DNA from: Malassezia japonica
Lineage: Eukaryota; Basidiomycota; Malasseziomycetes; Malasseziales; Malasseziaceae
Direction: 5' to 3'
NCBI RefSeq assembly: GCF_029542785.1
Contig: NC_083375.1
Coordinates: 248,001 to 312,000, forward strand
DNA: 64,000 bases
Below, piece by piece: positions 1 through 10,000 of the stretch; the first letter of the stretch is position 1, and each line of letters starts with the position of its first letter. The notes below the pieces were generated by a model, which was not told the DNA's origin, did no database searches, and saw only the letters and a list, made by a program, of their open reading frames with translations. The position numbers and the translations under genes are program-made.

Positions 1-782
1 ACTGAAGAATATCCGGAACATCGCGCTCTTCGTAGCATTGCCCTAAGAGCCCAGTTTTCACTTTTACACCGCGCCGTAAAACAGCTTCACAGAAGCCTTC
101 TAGTACCTCTCGTTCGTATACATCTTCAGACTCCGGCTGTATCATGCCAACTTGATTTTCTTGGGTTCGCTCTTTCCTTGATGGTCGACTTTGATAATCA
201 AGGAGTAGCGGCGTCTCTAGGATAATCTGAGGTTCGGTGCTCTGAATACGATTGCAGAAAACCTTGCCCGTCCACTGGTTGGGGTCGAGTACATATGGCC
301 CTGCCAAAGCCTCCATCTGCTTGATCATCCATGCGCTTTGTTGGTCTAATTTATTCTGAAGAAGACGGATAGCAGGCGCTTTGTTAGTGAGGTAGCTTAC
401 GGATCATCGGCCGATCGAAGAATGCTGTTCTCTTATGCAACGCGTACATGGAATGAACGAGCGTCTTCGTATTTAGGTGGGCATTCGTGGTCTTGACGAG
501 TGCTTTTACTTCAGACACAGTTGGCAAGGACGAAGCAGATAAGCTAAAGTAAGGCAGATTACCTACATTTCGCTCAACCTCTCGCTTTCGATTCTTGTGG
601 CTAGATCCAGACGAAATCTGCTCGGCTTTGCATTGAGCGATTTGTTGAGCGACTCGTAAAAACTGAGCGCAATAGCTTCCACCAGTGCACTGTACATCAT
701 GAAATGACTCTAAGAAGGATTTGGTTTGTAGCTGCAGTAGCCCAGTGACTGGTTTGCACTGCCACAAGAGATGTGCCCAGAC
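1..782 (-). CDS. Unrecognised protein, 3' part, runs off the left edge
   Basis: I do not recognise this protein. Two minus-strand exons are supported: 782-401 and 378-1, joined across a 22-nt intron (379-400) that starts GTAAGC and ends CACTAACAAAG, the same pattern as the other introns here. Across that splice the frame stays open to the edge of the window, reading ...FFDRPMIP-PAIRLLQNKL.... The encoded segment is about 250 residues, soluble-looking, with no membrane segment or familiar motif. The 5' end is unclear: upstream of 782 the frame has stop codons, and a possible 25-nt intron at 783-807 (donor GTGATC, acceptor AATAG) would connect it to a second open frame, with a candidate ATG at 979. 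Base composition is clearly more AT-rich than the rest of the window, so it may be a fast-evolving or subtelomeric-type gene. A decaying gene cannot be excluded for the 5' half. Confidence 0.5.
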
Positions 783-1158
783 CTATTCAATTTCTGGCCT
801 TGATCACATCTCCTTTCGAGTCTGTTCGTCGTAGGCGTATCCGATTAGTACTCGACCTGAATTCGGCTGGATCAAATCCTTCGAAGGAAGCAGCTATCCC
901 TTTCTATTAGGTCAACGCGAGACCAGAGCGAACCAGTCCTTCGTACGTGACGCCATCGAGACAAAGAAACGGCCGTCATTAAATAGAAATACCTAGACAC
1001 AAAGAAGGGAAAATTGACAAGTACGCTAATGACCCTATTCAATGCCACATAATTGATCCTAGTTCGTTTGCTAGATACCCAACGCAGCGCGCCATACTCC
1101 GTCTGTTGGACGCCCCTGGGGCTTCCACCTTCGATGCCCTGGCCAACTTAGTCAGCAC
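783..1158. other. AT-rich stretch with uncertain 5' exons and the CYN1 promoter
   Basis: This stretch holds no gene I can model with confidence. On the minus strand short open pieces (for example FNDGRFFVSMASRTKDW near 980-915 and RVLIGYAYDEQTRKEM near 860-810) look protein-like but are separated by stop codons. They may be the 5' exons of the gene to the left, split by very small introns, or decayed sequence. On the plus strand a 70-codon open frame ends at about 1194 without a plausible start. The right part must also carry the promoter of the cyanase gene. Confidence 0.35.
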
Positions 1159-1191
1159 ATGGCCCGTGGGTTCGTCTTTACCGCTTTCGTC

Positions 1192-1730
1192 ATGACCCCG
1201 GAAACCCCTACGCAGCACGAGCTCGAAGTGTTTCTCGACAAGCTCCGCTTGGCCAAGGCCAAGAGCAACTTGACGTTTGCCGACCTTGCTGAAAAGCTCG
1301 AGCGTGACGAGCTCTACGTCGCGGCCATGTACGTCACTCTACTCACACCAGCTTCTATGGCCAAGCGAAGCCCGAGAAAAAGGATCTTGACAAGATTAAC
1401 GAGGCCCTTAGCATCAATTGGACCGAGAACTATCTCGGCAAGGATTACTTCCCTACCCGTGCCGGCCTTGACAAAATCCCCCCCGAGGGTACGTAGCTAG
1501 GCTAACCCAGACCCTGTCCTGTATCGTCTGTACGAGGCTCTCATGGTGTACGGCCGCCCGATCAAGCACATTATTAACGAAAAGGTACGTTCCTTTGCTC
1601 ATGGCAGTTCGGTGATGGTATCATGAGCGCCATCGACTTCCGTGGCCACGTCGAGCGTGTAGAGGACCCCAACGGCCCTCGCGTCAAGATCACGCTGGAC
1701 GGAAAGTTCCTGCCCTACCGTCGCTGGTAA
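1192..1730 (+). CDS. CYN1: Cyanate hydratase (cyanase)
   Basis: Cyanase converts cyanate and bicarbonate to ammonia and carbon dioxide, detoxifying cyanate in the cytosol. Four exons: 1192-1328, 1352-1488, 1511-1584 and 1608-1730, with introns of 23, 22 and 23 nt beginning GTACGT and ending in CAG. The spliced protein is about 156 residues, the usual length. It has the N-terminal helix-turn-helix part ([20 protein letters not shown]), the [10 protein letters not shown] segment, and the C-terminal catalytic part, where Arg and Glu of [16 protein letters not shown] and Ser of GIMSAIDF match the known active-site Arg/Glu/Ser. It ends in GKFLPYRRW, typical of the family. An in-frame ATG at 1159 would add 11 residues that do not look conserved, so 1192 is preferred. 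Third-position GC is somewhat lower than in most neighbours. It converges with ERD1, 138 bp away. Confidence 0.93.
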
Positions 1731-1868
1731 ATAGCTAAGCATCTGCTACAGCTTCCAACTCCCTCTCCCGCACCGACGGAAGGCGTGCACGGATGCACTT
1801 TACCGAGGCGTCCCAGCCCATATTTCGTGTGGAGGCAGCTCCACGTGGGAAATATCTGTACATTGGGT

Positions 1869-3312
1869 CTATACACCTTCGCGTTTGACGAGCTCCCACT
1901 CGACGCGTAGCAGTACCCATGCGCTTCTGCGTACGAGTTCTAGCGCCTCGAGCATGAGCAGACCACGCTGCCACTCCACCAAATATTGCAGGTGGGAGCT
2001 GAGCTTGAGCGACCACGTGAAGCGCAGCACGAGATTAATAGCAATGAACACATAATACACAGCGGTCGGCAATGGCAACGGTTTCTCCGGCAGCCGCAGC
2101 ATGCTCCCACGGCGTGCATGCGAGCTTCGTGGTTCCATCTCGACTGCCTCGTCTGTGTCGTCCGCTTGCAAGATATTCGTCCGCGACTCGGCGCGGCGGT
2201 GCAGCGCTGGCAGATGCGGCGACTGTCCTCGGAGCAGCCCCATAAACGTCGACGGGAGCAAAAGATCCAGGCCCCAGTCGTTGGTAATGTCCCACCAGAA
2301 TGAAAAGAGTGTGTTGAATAGCACCGCAGCGAGCCACAGAACCTGGATCATGCCGTGCATGCTGACGTAGAGTGCGTGGTGATTCGGCTCACCCGGCACT
2401 TGGGTATCAGGAGTCTTGCGCTGCCAAGCGCTCAGCCAAATTACAGGAAAGGCCGATGCGTACTTGAGCGCATTGTACAGTGACCGCGTCGAGCGCGTCT
2501 GGCGCCCGAGCGGCGAGGAAGTGCGGTATTCCGACAAGCACTGGCGGAAGCGAATCAGGTAAGGCAGGCTGATGAGCAGCGGGACTGCGATGCTCGACTG
2601 CTGTGCCCAGAGCACGCGCTCGTCGACCGCAATGCCATACACCGAGTACAAGAGAATGACGAGCGAGAGCCAAACGTCGCCGAGGACCTTGGCAAAAGAC
2701 GTGAGGATATCCGCCGCAATCACGTCTGAAAACTGTATCGTCTGCTGCAGCGACGGTGTGAATAGGCGCGATGCGAGGCTGTGTGAGACGCAAGACGTAC
2801 CGCATCAAGGCGCGTTGCACGGCCCAAAATGGCCCAGGGATCATCCACAAAGCCACGAGGCCGAGGAGCGCGACGACCTCCCAACCCTGCGCAATGAGCG
2901 TGCGCCCCCCGCCGAGAGGATCGATGCTAAGGCGGTACAAGGCCCAGCAGACAAACACCCATGCGATATGCGCCGCGGAGAGGATATAGAGTGCCTGCCC
3001 CCCACTTTCCTTTGCGGCGTCGCGGAGCGAAACAGGGTCAAGCGTGGCGCGGTGCAGCGGAAGCCGCGTGGGCCCCGACGCGTTCCACAGGTTCATGCCC
3101 CAGCGCTGTAGGATGTGCAGATCGGCGCCGAATCCGGCGATCCCCAGCGCCATCATGAGGATCACGCGAAAGATGGGCGGGAGGAACTGCGCAAACGAGG
3201 CATCGTACTCGGCCCAGGCCGGGTCAATGACTTGCTCCGGAGCCGTGCTGTTTTGCGCGTAGGCGCCCGCGCATATGCTTAGCAGCAGCACGCCGCGCGA
3301 CCGAAACGCCAT
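1869..3312 (-). CDS. ERD1: EXS-domain membrane protein, ERD1-like
   Basis: Two exons, 3312-2801 and 2778-1869, are joined across a 22-nt intron (2779-2800, GTACGT...CTCACACAG), giving about 473 residues. The protein has an N-terminal hydrophobic stretch (FRSRGVLLLSICAGAYA), several membrane helices, and the EXS-domain signatures: TIQFSDVIAADILTSFAKVLGD, quoted here only by its core FSDVIAADILTSF, then SLPYLIRFRQCL and the FWWDITNDWGLD block. EXS proteins without an SPX domain belong to the Erd1 group, Golgi proteins needed for retention of ER proteins and recycling of glycosylation enzymes and phosphate. The signal-like N-terminus is followed by NST, a possible N-glycosylation site. A charged loop after the EXS core is likely cytosolic. 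A SYG1-type phosphate exporter is less likely because no SPX domain precedes it. A CACGTG box lies 57 bp upstream of the ATG (3369-3374). Confidence 0.85.
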
Positions 3313-3496
3313 AAGCGCGTCGCGTCGAGAGCTATGAAGTAACCTGGGATCTATTCCCTGTTTAGAAACACGTGCGCAAACGCATAGATTTTGGTCCTGT
3401 GTGGCGGCTTAGGGCCGGCAAAGTACATCATCAAGCCAGACGGCGAGTGCTATCGAGTCCAAAGCGTACCACGCAGCAGATAGGCCAAGCAAACGC

Positions 3497-4324
3497 TTAA
3501 GCGTCCCGGACCTTGACGGTACCGCGGTGGAGACCAGTGCGGCGGGCAGCAATGAGACCAACCTTCTGACCGGGAACGGAGCCGCGCTTGACGGTCGAAG
3601 AGTGACCAATGTGCTGGTGGTTACCACCACCGTGAGGGTGGTCGACGGGGTTCATGGCAACACCACGAGTACGGGGCCAGCTGTTGCGCTTGACCTTGTA
3701 CTTGTGGTAGGCACGGCCGGCCTTGAGCAAAGGCTTGTCGATACGGCCACCACCGGCGACAATGCCGACCGTGGCACGAGCAGCGCTCGGCACAGTCTTC
3801 TTGGCGCCCGAGGGGAGACGAATACGCGAGGTGCCGTCATCGGTGTGGCCGATGACCGTGGCGTAGTTGCCCGAGGTACGGGCGAGCGTGCCGCGGTCAC
3901 CCGACTTGCCCTCGACGTTGCAGACAATGGTACCCTCGGGGAGCGAGCTGAGGGGGAGGACGTTGCCGACGCTCAGCACAGCCTTCTTACCGCAGTACAC
4001 AAACTGGCCAGTGTGCATACCCTCGGCAGCAATAAAGGTCTCGGTGTGCGTCTTGTAGCGGTAAGGGTCACGGAAAGCGACACGGGCAAGGGGAGCACCA
4101 CTGGAGATTAATAGGGTGAGTGTACGTACCGGCCAGCGTCGTGGATGATCTCCTTGACAAGGCCACGGATGTAGCCGTTGCGCTCGGCAAAGTCGTAAGG
4201 ACGGAGCTTCGCCGGGGCCTTGTTCAGCCGCGTGTGGGCGGTGAAAATGCCACCGCTCTTACGTTGAGCACGGATCACTGAAGTGTAAGCATCGCACGTC
4301 GTCCGTCTACCTACCTCGTCCCAT
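3497..4324 (-). CDS. RPL2: 60S ribosomal protein uL2 (L2/L8)
   Basis: uL2 is a core protein of the large ribosomal subunit near the peptidyl transferase centre. Three exons: a 10-nt first exon 4324-4315 (ATGGGACGAG), 4277-4130 and 4100-3497, with introns of 37 nt (4278-4314) and 29 nt (4101-4129). Spliced, the protein begins [15 protein letters not shown] and is 253 residues, almost exactly the yeast length. The conserved [17 protein letters not shown] region and the [15 protein letters not shown] loop, which contains the histidine essential for peptidyl transfer, are present. Its two introns are the longest confirmed in the window. A CACGTG box at 4407-4412 lies about 85 bp upstream of the start. 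Confidence 0.97.
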
Positions 4325-4623
4325 GGTAGTTTAGCTCGATGAAGAGTGGTGGAGAGCAAGCCGCTGGGCGGATTCCTCTTCTGTACGCGGGCGAAACTGA
4401 GATGATCACGTGCAAAATGCAGTTTTACATCGGCCGAAAAGCATAGGGGGGGAGGGTGGAGCACGCTCCACACACCCACAAGGTACGTGGCCCAGGTGGC
4501 ATGTGCGAGGATGATCCCAACATCACATTACTATCTATCAAGTCCGACATTTCTATGGGGACCCTTGTTCTGCAATGCTGAGCACATGCCATCTTTATTT
4601 GAGCAGACTAACGACAGACATAG
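4325..4623 (-). promoter_or_regulatory. RPL2 upstream region with E-box and inverted repeat
   Basis: This 299-bp gap separates the AAR2 stop from the uL2 start and must contain the uL2 promoter. It holds a CACGTG box at 4407-4412 and a 16-bp inverted repeat at 4456-4471 with 7-bp arms (GTGGAGC / GCTCCAC) around a 2-bp spacer, next to a G-rich run (GGGGGGGAGGG). Both could be factor sites for a ribosomal protein promoter. No binding factor can be named from sequence alone. Confidence 0.4.
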
Positions 4624-6021
4624 CTACATAGTATAGGGGTATCCTTCTTCGACAACCACAGGCGCGTCCTCGCCTTCCTCGAGATCGTCAGCCTCGGCCT
4701 CTTCGTCTAGCACTCCATCGAGATCCCACTGGAAGTGTGCGCGCGTCTGGGTGCAGAGTGCGCGCCACGCGTGCACGAGTGCCTCGTGGGGGGGCGCAGG
4801 CGCCGCGTCCTGTCCAGCCGCCGCCCACGCACTTAGCGCGCGGCCAATGTTGGTGCGCAGCTCGGCGAGGTCGTTCAGCACGCGGGGCTCATGCGAAGCC
4901 AGGTCCTCGGACCAGCATGTCGGGGGAAGCGCCGCGAACTGCGCGTGGAGCACGCGCAAAAAGGCAATGTGCGCGTCGAGCTGCGGCGCTGCAGACGCCG
5001 GCGCCGTGTCCCATTCGCAGGGGTGCAGTTCATAGTGGCTCGGGGCGCCGAGCCGTGTCGATGCGCGGCAAAAGAGAGAGAGCAGCGCGGTCCAGTGCTC
5101 GAGCGCTGCGGCATTGTTCACCTGCACAAACAAGAGAAATGCGAGCTCGACCTCACGCAGCAGCGGCTCGTAAGGGTGCGGCGACGCGCCGCGCCTTTCG
5201 TCCGCCTCTGCGGCGCGGCGCATGACATTGCCAAGTAGCCACGACTTGTCGAAGCTGTACTGTGTGCGCTCGACGCCCCGCGCCTCTAGCGGCCAGGACC
5301 GCTGCAAGGAGAAAGGCGTGAACTGCAGCGATGCGGAGCCGGTGGCGTGCTCCGCTTCTTCCTCCTCCTCGTCGGACGACGCGACCGAGTCCGAGTCGGA
5401 TGCGGCGCCCTCGATGAGCACGTCAGCATCGTCGCGTGCATCGTGTGCGCGGCGGTGCGTCGTGCCTGTCGAGAACGCAACGCCGTGCTCCTTGTCGCTA
5501 TGGCCCCGCAGCTCCTTGTCGCTCGTGACGTCTTCGTGCTCGGCGACTGGTGTAAACGAGTCACACGTCGCATCTTCTTTCGACAGATTGACGCCAAAGA
5601 CGCGCGCGAGCGTCGCCGCGTCCTTGTCCAGGTGAACAGTGAGGCGCTGGAAGGACGTCTCGACATACGCCGCGAGGTGCGTGTCGAGCGCCTGGATGTG
5701 CTCTTTCGACACGACAAGGTCGCCATCGCCTACGCGCCCCCATGTATCTGCTGCCGCATCGTATGTGCGCGCAAGCACCTGCTTCGGCTTCGTGTACTGC
5801 AGCAAGGCCGTGCGCAGCCCTGCCGACGCCATGTCCCCCTCGGGCGACGCCTGCCACGTCAGGCAGTGCACGCCCGGTGGCACAAGCTTGTACCCCTCGA
5901 ACTTGGTATCCGTCCGCGCCGTATTCAGGTCCAGCGCGATGAGCGTTCCCCGTGGGAGGCCCTGCAAGAGCCACACCGCCCGCGCCCACAGCAGCGCGCG
6001 CGCCTCGTCCGGCTCGAGCAT
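4624..6021 (-). CDS. AAR2: AAR2-like U5 snRNP assembly factor
   Basis: Aar2 binds Prp8 and holds U5 snRNP in an assembly state in the cytoplasm before Brr2 replaces it in the nucleus. This intronless gene encodes 465 residues. The N-terminal domain carries the family pattern LLQGLPRGTLIALDLN, FEGYKLVPPGVHCLTW and DLVVSKE. The C-terminal helical domain follows an acidic, low-complexity linker (about residues 160-225, with SSDEEEEEAEH), and the protein ends in a second acidic run. The conserved N-terminal block starts right at the first ATG, so 6021 is the start. That ATG is only 13 nt after the stop codon of the mitochondrial IF3 gene on the same strand. Confidence 0.85.
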   Translation of the reverse strand: MLEPDEARALLWARAVWLLQGLPRGTLIALDLNTARTDTKFEGYKLVPPGVHCLTWQASPEGDMASAGLRTALLQYTKPKQVLARTYDAAADTWGRVGDGDLVVSKEHIQALDTHLAAYVETSFQRLTVHLDKDAATLARVFGVNLSKEDATCDSFTPVAEHEDVTSDKELRGHSDKEHGVAFSTGTTHRRAHDARDDADVLIEGAASDSDSVASSDEEEEEAEHATGSASLQFTPFSLQRSWPLEARGVERTQYSFDKSWLLGNVMRRAAEADERRGASPHPYEPLLREVELAFLLFVQVNNAAALEHWTALLSLFCRASTRLGAPSHYELHPCEWDTAPASAAPQLDAHIAFLRVLHAQFAALPPTCWSEDLASHEPRVLNDLAELRTNIGRALSAWAAAGQDAAPAPPHEALVHAWRALCTQTRAHFQWDLDGVLDEEAEADDLEEGEDAPVVVEEGYPYTM

Positions 6022-6034
6022 GTGGAGGTGGAGG

Positions 6035-6766
6035 CTACAAAGGCTCTACGTGCATTTCGCAGAGGGAGCGCTGGTTTTTCCAGTCCGGTCCGTGCGTCAC
6101 CTTGGCGACCTGTGTATTGTCCTCTTCGGACGTGCACAGATCTGCCTGGATCTTTTCGACGAGCTGCGTGCGTTGTTCGTCCTCGACGCTGCCCGGAAAG
6201 ACGCGCTTCGTGCCTTTCTTGGAGAGGATAATGGCGTGGACCTTGTGTCCCCGTGCGAGTTCCTTGCGTGCGCGCGACACTTTGTGTGCGAGGTCGTTGC
6301 CAGAAACGTTCCACGTGAGTTGCATATCCTTCATGACGGTAGGCGCGGCGCTTGCGGCCGACTTGCGCTTGGCGTCCCGCTGCTTTTGGTACTCTTCGCG
6401 CTTCGAGACGAGCTTGCAGACCGGGAGCTCGTCCATCGTCCAGGACGTGGCTCCTTTCGTTGGCGCGCCCGGCGCGACCTGCACGAGCGTGTACTCCTTG
6501 CGGTCGAGCTTCGAGACGATGTCCTGCGGCTTGAACGGTCCCGTGACCTTGCCGGTGGCCGGGTCGACGAGGCGGATGAGCGGCGCGCGGATCGACTCAT
6601 CACGCGGCGTCTCGCTCTTCTTCGGCGGCGCCGCTGCCCTCGGGGGCGACGTGGCGATCGTGCGCAGCGGCGTCGCCATTGCGCCAGGTCGCCCAGTGGG
6701 CAATCTGCTTGGCAGCCGTGTCATGGGGCCACGCAGTGTCTGCCACAGCAGACCGGAACTCGGCAT
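6035..6766 (-). CDS. AIM23: Mitochondrial translation initiation factor IF-3
   Basis: IF-3 keeps mitoribosomal subunits apart and proofreads start-codon pairing. The C-terminal half holds the IF-3 signature: VMKDMQLTWNVSGNDLAHKV corresponds to the K-E/D-hydrophobic pattern at the start of the C-terminal domain, followed by a helix and a lysine-rich strand (KVHAIILSKKGTKRVFP). The first ATG (6766) opens an acid-free, arginine- and leucine-rich leader (MPSSGLLWQTLRGPMTRL...), a good mitochondrial presequence. Later ATGs at 6724 and 6679 are possible. With the first ATG the gene overlaps the 3' end of MED31 by 167 nt on the same strand in another frame; with the last ATG by 80 nt. The stop lies 13 nt before the AAR2 start. 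AIM23 is the yeast name for this function; orthology is inferred. Confidence 0.82.
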   Translation of the reverse strand: MPSSGLLWQTLRGPMTRLPSRLPTGRPGAMATPLRTIATSPPRAAAPPKKSETPRDESIRAPLIRLVDPATGKVTGPFKPQDIVSKLDRKEYTLVQVAPGAPTKGATSWTMDELPVCKLVSKREEYQKQRDAKRKSAASAAPTVMKDMQLTWNVSGNDLAHKVSRARKELARGHKVHAIILSKKGTKRVFPGSVEDEQRTQLVEKIQADLCTSEEDNTQVAKVTHGPDWKNQRSLCEMHVEPL

Positions 6767-7028
6767 GTTTCAGCAGATCCAAAAAGTAGAGCGCCTGGGG
6801 GTATGTAAGGTACTGCACGTATGCCGGGGCACGGAAGTAGTCCAGATAGGCGAGGTACCGCAAGAAGCTGGGGTCCTCAAAGAAGCCTTGTTGAGAGAGC
6901 TGGTGCAAATAGAACGGGTTGCACAGTGCCGAAAGAAACTCAAGGTCCCGGGAAAAGCGCTGCTGGTTCGCGACGCGTGCCGTATCCTCCGTCGCGCCGT
7001 CCGCCGTGGGCATGACGAAGCCGTGCAT
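6600..7028 (-). CDS. MED31: Mediator complex subunit 31 (Soh1)
   Basis: Med31 is a small middle-module subunit of Mediator that contacts RNA polymerase II. The 142-residue product holds the whole family core, from RFSRDLEFLSALCNPFYLHQ through FFEDPSFLRYLAYLDYF and YVQYLTYPQALYFLDLL to IAHWATWR (about residues 24-116). A disordered 26-residue tail follows and extends into the region that also encodes the IF-3 N-terminus. The ATG at 7028 is chosen as the first in frame; 7013 is an alternative. The divergent GEA1 gene may start as close as 33 bp away. Confidence 0.92.
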   Translation of the reverse strand: MHGFVMPTADGATEDTARVANQQRFSRDLEFLSALCNPFYLHQLSQQGFFEDPSFLRYLAYLDYFRAPAYVQYLTYPQALYFLDLLKHAEFRSAVADTAWPHDTAAKQIAHWATWRNGDAAAHDRHVAPEGSGAAEEERDAA

Positions 7029-7061
7029 ATTTCCCCAACATACTTCCCCGCTCCCAAGACG

Positions 7062-10000
7062 ATGGTCGGACGTGTCGCGGGTGGGGAGGCGCCCGGCGGT
7101 GCCGCCCAGGACGCGTCGGACAGGGCTTTGATGCATCTTGTTATTCGCCAGGTGAATGCTGTGACCTCGGCGATGCGCTCGAGCCCACGGTGGGCGCTCG
7201 CGGCGGGCGCGCCAAACGCGCTACTGTCGTCCGCGACGACCTCAACGTCGGCGCTGAGCTTGACGCGCGCCGCGTACACGCTCGCGCGCAGCGATGCGCC
7301 CGAGGCGGATGCCGACGCACGGAACGAGAGCAACGTCGGCTTGCTGGGGGGCTTTACTGTGCTCCGCGCCCAGCTGCGCCTCGTGACCAAGGCAACGGAC
7401 CTGCCGCTCCCTACGATCCTCACGCACTTTTTGCGCGTCGTGCTCAGCGCGCGGACGACCGGGGCGGTGACGCAGACCGTGCTCGAGGCGCTGACGAGCT
7501 TCCTGGAGCATGGCCTCTTCCGCGAGGACAGCATTGGGCTCGTGCGCGGTGTCCAAGAAGTCGCGCATGCCACGTCGCACTGCCGCTTCGAACCGTCAGA
7601 CGCGGGCAAGGACGAGGTCGTGCTCCTTACGATCCTCGACGTGATGGTCGACCTGGTGTGCGGCCGCGCGTACGCCGCCAATGGACACGGCGCGCCGCTC
7701 GTCGACATGCTCGGCGACCGGAGCATCTGTGAGATGATGGAGACGTGCCTGAGCATGTGCTGCCAGACGCGCCTGTCGACCGCGCTGCGCCGCACCGCCG
7801 AACACCGCATGCTGCGCATGACGCGCGAGATCTTTTCGCGCCTCGCTACGATGCCTCTCGAGGCAGATGCGGCGTACAAAGGCGACGGCCGCGCCGAGCC
7901 GGAGCTCGCGACGCTCACCGCCGAGCACGTCGGCGGAGACGGTGACGAGAGCCGGCACCGCATGGCGATGCCGGACCCCAAGAGCGTGCATATTCCCAGC
8001 GCAGGCCTGCCGGAGCGGCAGGGCGAAGCAGACGAGCCCGAAGAGGCCAACGAGCCGGATGCCGAGGCACAGGAGGCGCAAGAGGCGCAGGACACCCAAG
8101 CTCCCCCAGCGCCGGAAGCCGCGCCCGAGGAGGCGCCTGTCGAGGCAGCGCCACCGAGCCCGCCGCACGCGGGCGACGCGCACGACGACGAGGCGCCTGT
8201 CCCGACGGAAGAACAAGGACCTTTTGGCCTCGCCGCGCTGACCGAGGTCCTGCGTGTGCTCGTGTCGCTGATGGACCCCCAGAGCACGCGCCATACAATG
8301 ACGATGCGTATTCTCGGCCTGCACCTACTGGGCGGCCTCCTCGAGACGCACGGCGCGCTGATCGCCAAGTTCCCTACGCTGCGTGCGCTGTTGCAGGACT
8401 CGGCGTGCCGCTACCTTTTCCAGTTGGCCAACACCGAGAACCACACAGTGGTCGCCGAGAGCCTGCGTGTGCTTTCGATCCTCTTTGACGAGATGCGCAC
8501 GGATTTGAAGCTGCAGCAGGAGCTCTTTCTGCTGTTTCTCCTGCAGCAGCTGCGCGGCCAAGTGCCCCTTGTACAGGAGCCTTGGCGCACGGACGGCAAG
8601 GACGGGGCGCAGCCGGTGACCCTGTCGTGCTTCCGCGCCGGCTCGAGCGGCGAGATGCGTGAGCTGTTCCTCGAGTCGCTGAGCCTGCTGCTCGACCGCA
8701 GCGGCTCGGACGCGTTTGTTGAGCTGTGGCGCAACTACGACTGCGATTTACACTGCTCGAACCTCTACGAGCAGCTCGTGCACTTCCTCTGCCGCTCCAT
8801 CTTTTCTCAGCCGCTGCAGCCGTCGGAGAAGGCGCGGCCTGCCTTTTCCGGCCTGCAGCTCGTCTCGCTCGATCTTGTGCTGGGCCTCATTGCGCGCATG
8901 GCCGAGCGGTACGAGGACGTGGCGGACAGCGCACAGACGTCGCGCCTCTTGGCGCAGCGCTCGCGCAAGTACGTCCTAGCCGCAGGGGCCGCCGAGTTCA
9001 ACAAGAAGCCCAAGGACGGCATCGCGTTCCTCGAGAAGGAGCAGCTGATCGATACCGAGAGCCCCAAGGCGCGTGCACGCAGCATTGCGCACTTCCTCAA
9101 AGAGTCGCCGCTCGTCGACAAGCGCCTTCTGGGCGACTACATCTCGCGCCAGGAGAACGGCGAGATCCTCACCGAGTTTATGGACCTGTTCGACTTCCGC
9201 GACATTGACGTGGCCGAGGCGATGCGTGCGCTGTGCGAGGCTTTCCGCCTGCCGGGCGAGGCGCAGCAGATTGCGCGTGTCACCGAGACGTTTGCGGCCG
9301 CGTACTTTGCGACAAAGCCCGCTGGAATCCGCAGCGAGGACGCTGTATACGTGCTGGCCTACAGCATCATCATGCTCAACACCGACCTGCATAATCCCCA
9401 GGTGACGCGCCGCATGACGATCGCCGACTACCAGCGCAATCTCCGCGGCGTAAACGACGGGGTGGATTTTGACGCAGACTACCTCGCGACGATCTACGAC
9501 GAGATCCGCCGCCGCGAGATTGTCATGCCAGAGGAGCACGCGGGCCAGCTCGGCTTCGACTACACCTGGAAGGAGCTCCTGCGCAAGTCGCGTGCCCAGG
9601 CGCCGCTGGTCGACGCGCCGCCCCAGGGCCTCGACCGCGCGCTCTTCCAGCACAGCTGGCGCCCGTTTGTGGCGAGCATTGCGCACGCCTTTGCCCAGCT
9701 CCAGGACGAGCACTTGCTGCAGCGTGTTATTGCGGGGTGCCGGCAGTGCGCCGTGCTTGCGCGCGCGTACGACGTGCCGGACGTGTTTGACTACATGGTG
9801 CACCACTTTGCGCAGTCGACTGGCCTCCTCCGCTCGCCGCTCGCGCTGGACACGGCGGCGAACGCGGAGCATGTCCTGGACGGGCAGACGATCATGATCA
9901 GCCCGCTGTCTGTGCACTTTGGCACAAACTTTAAGAGCCAGCTCGCGGCTGTCGTCCTCTTTACGATTGCAAACGGCAATGGCGGCGCGATCCGCGGCGG

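Noticed and set aside
1..992. A pseudogene with frameshift at about 400 and in-frame stops.
   Set aside because: The apparent frameshift is exactly a 22-nt intron with GTAAGC donor and CTAAC branch site, so at least the 3' part is an ordinary spliced gene. The 5' half stays unresolved.
5952..7061. Extension of the GEA1 frame upstream to 5952, opposite MED31, IF3 and AAR2.
   Set aside because: The upstream part is antisense to three recognised genes and shows no homology; the conserved GEA1 start lies at 7062-7131.
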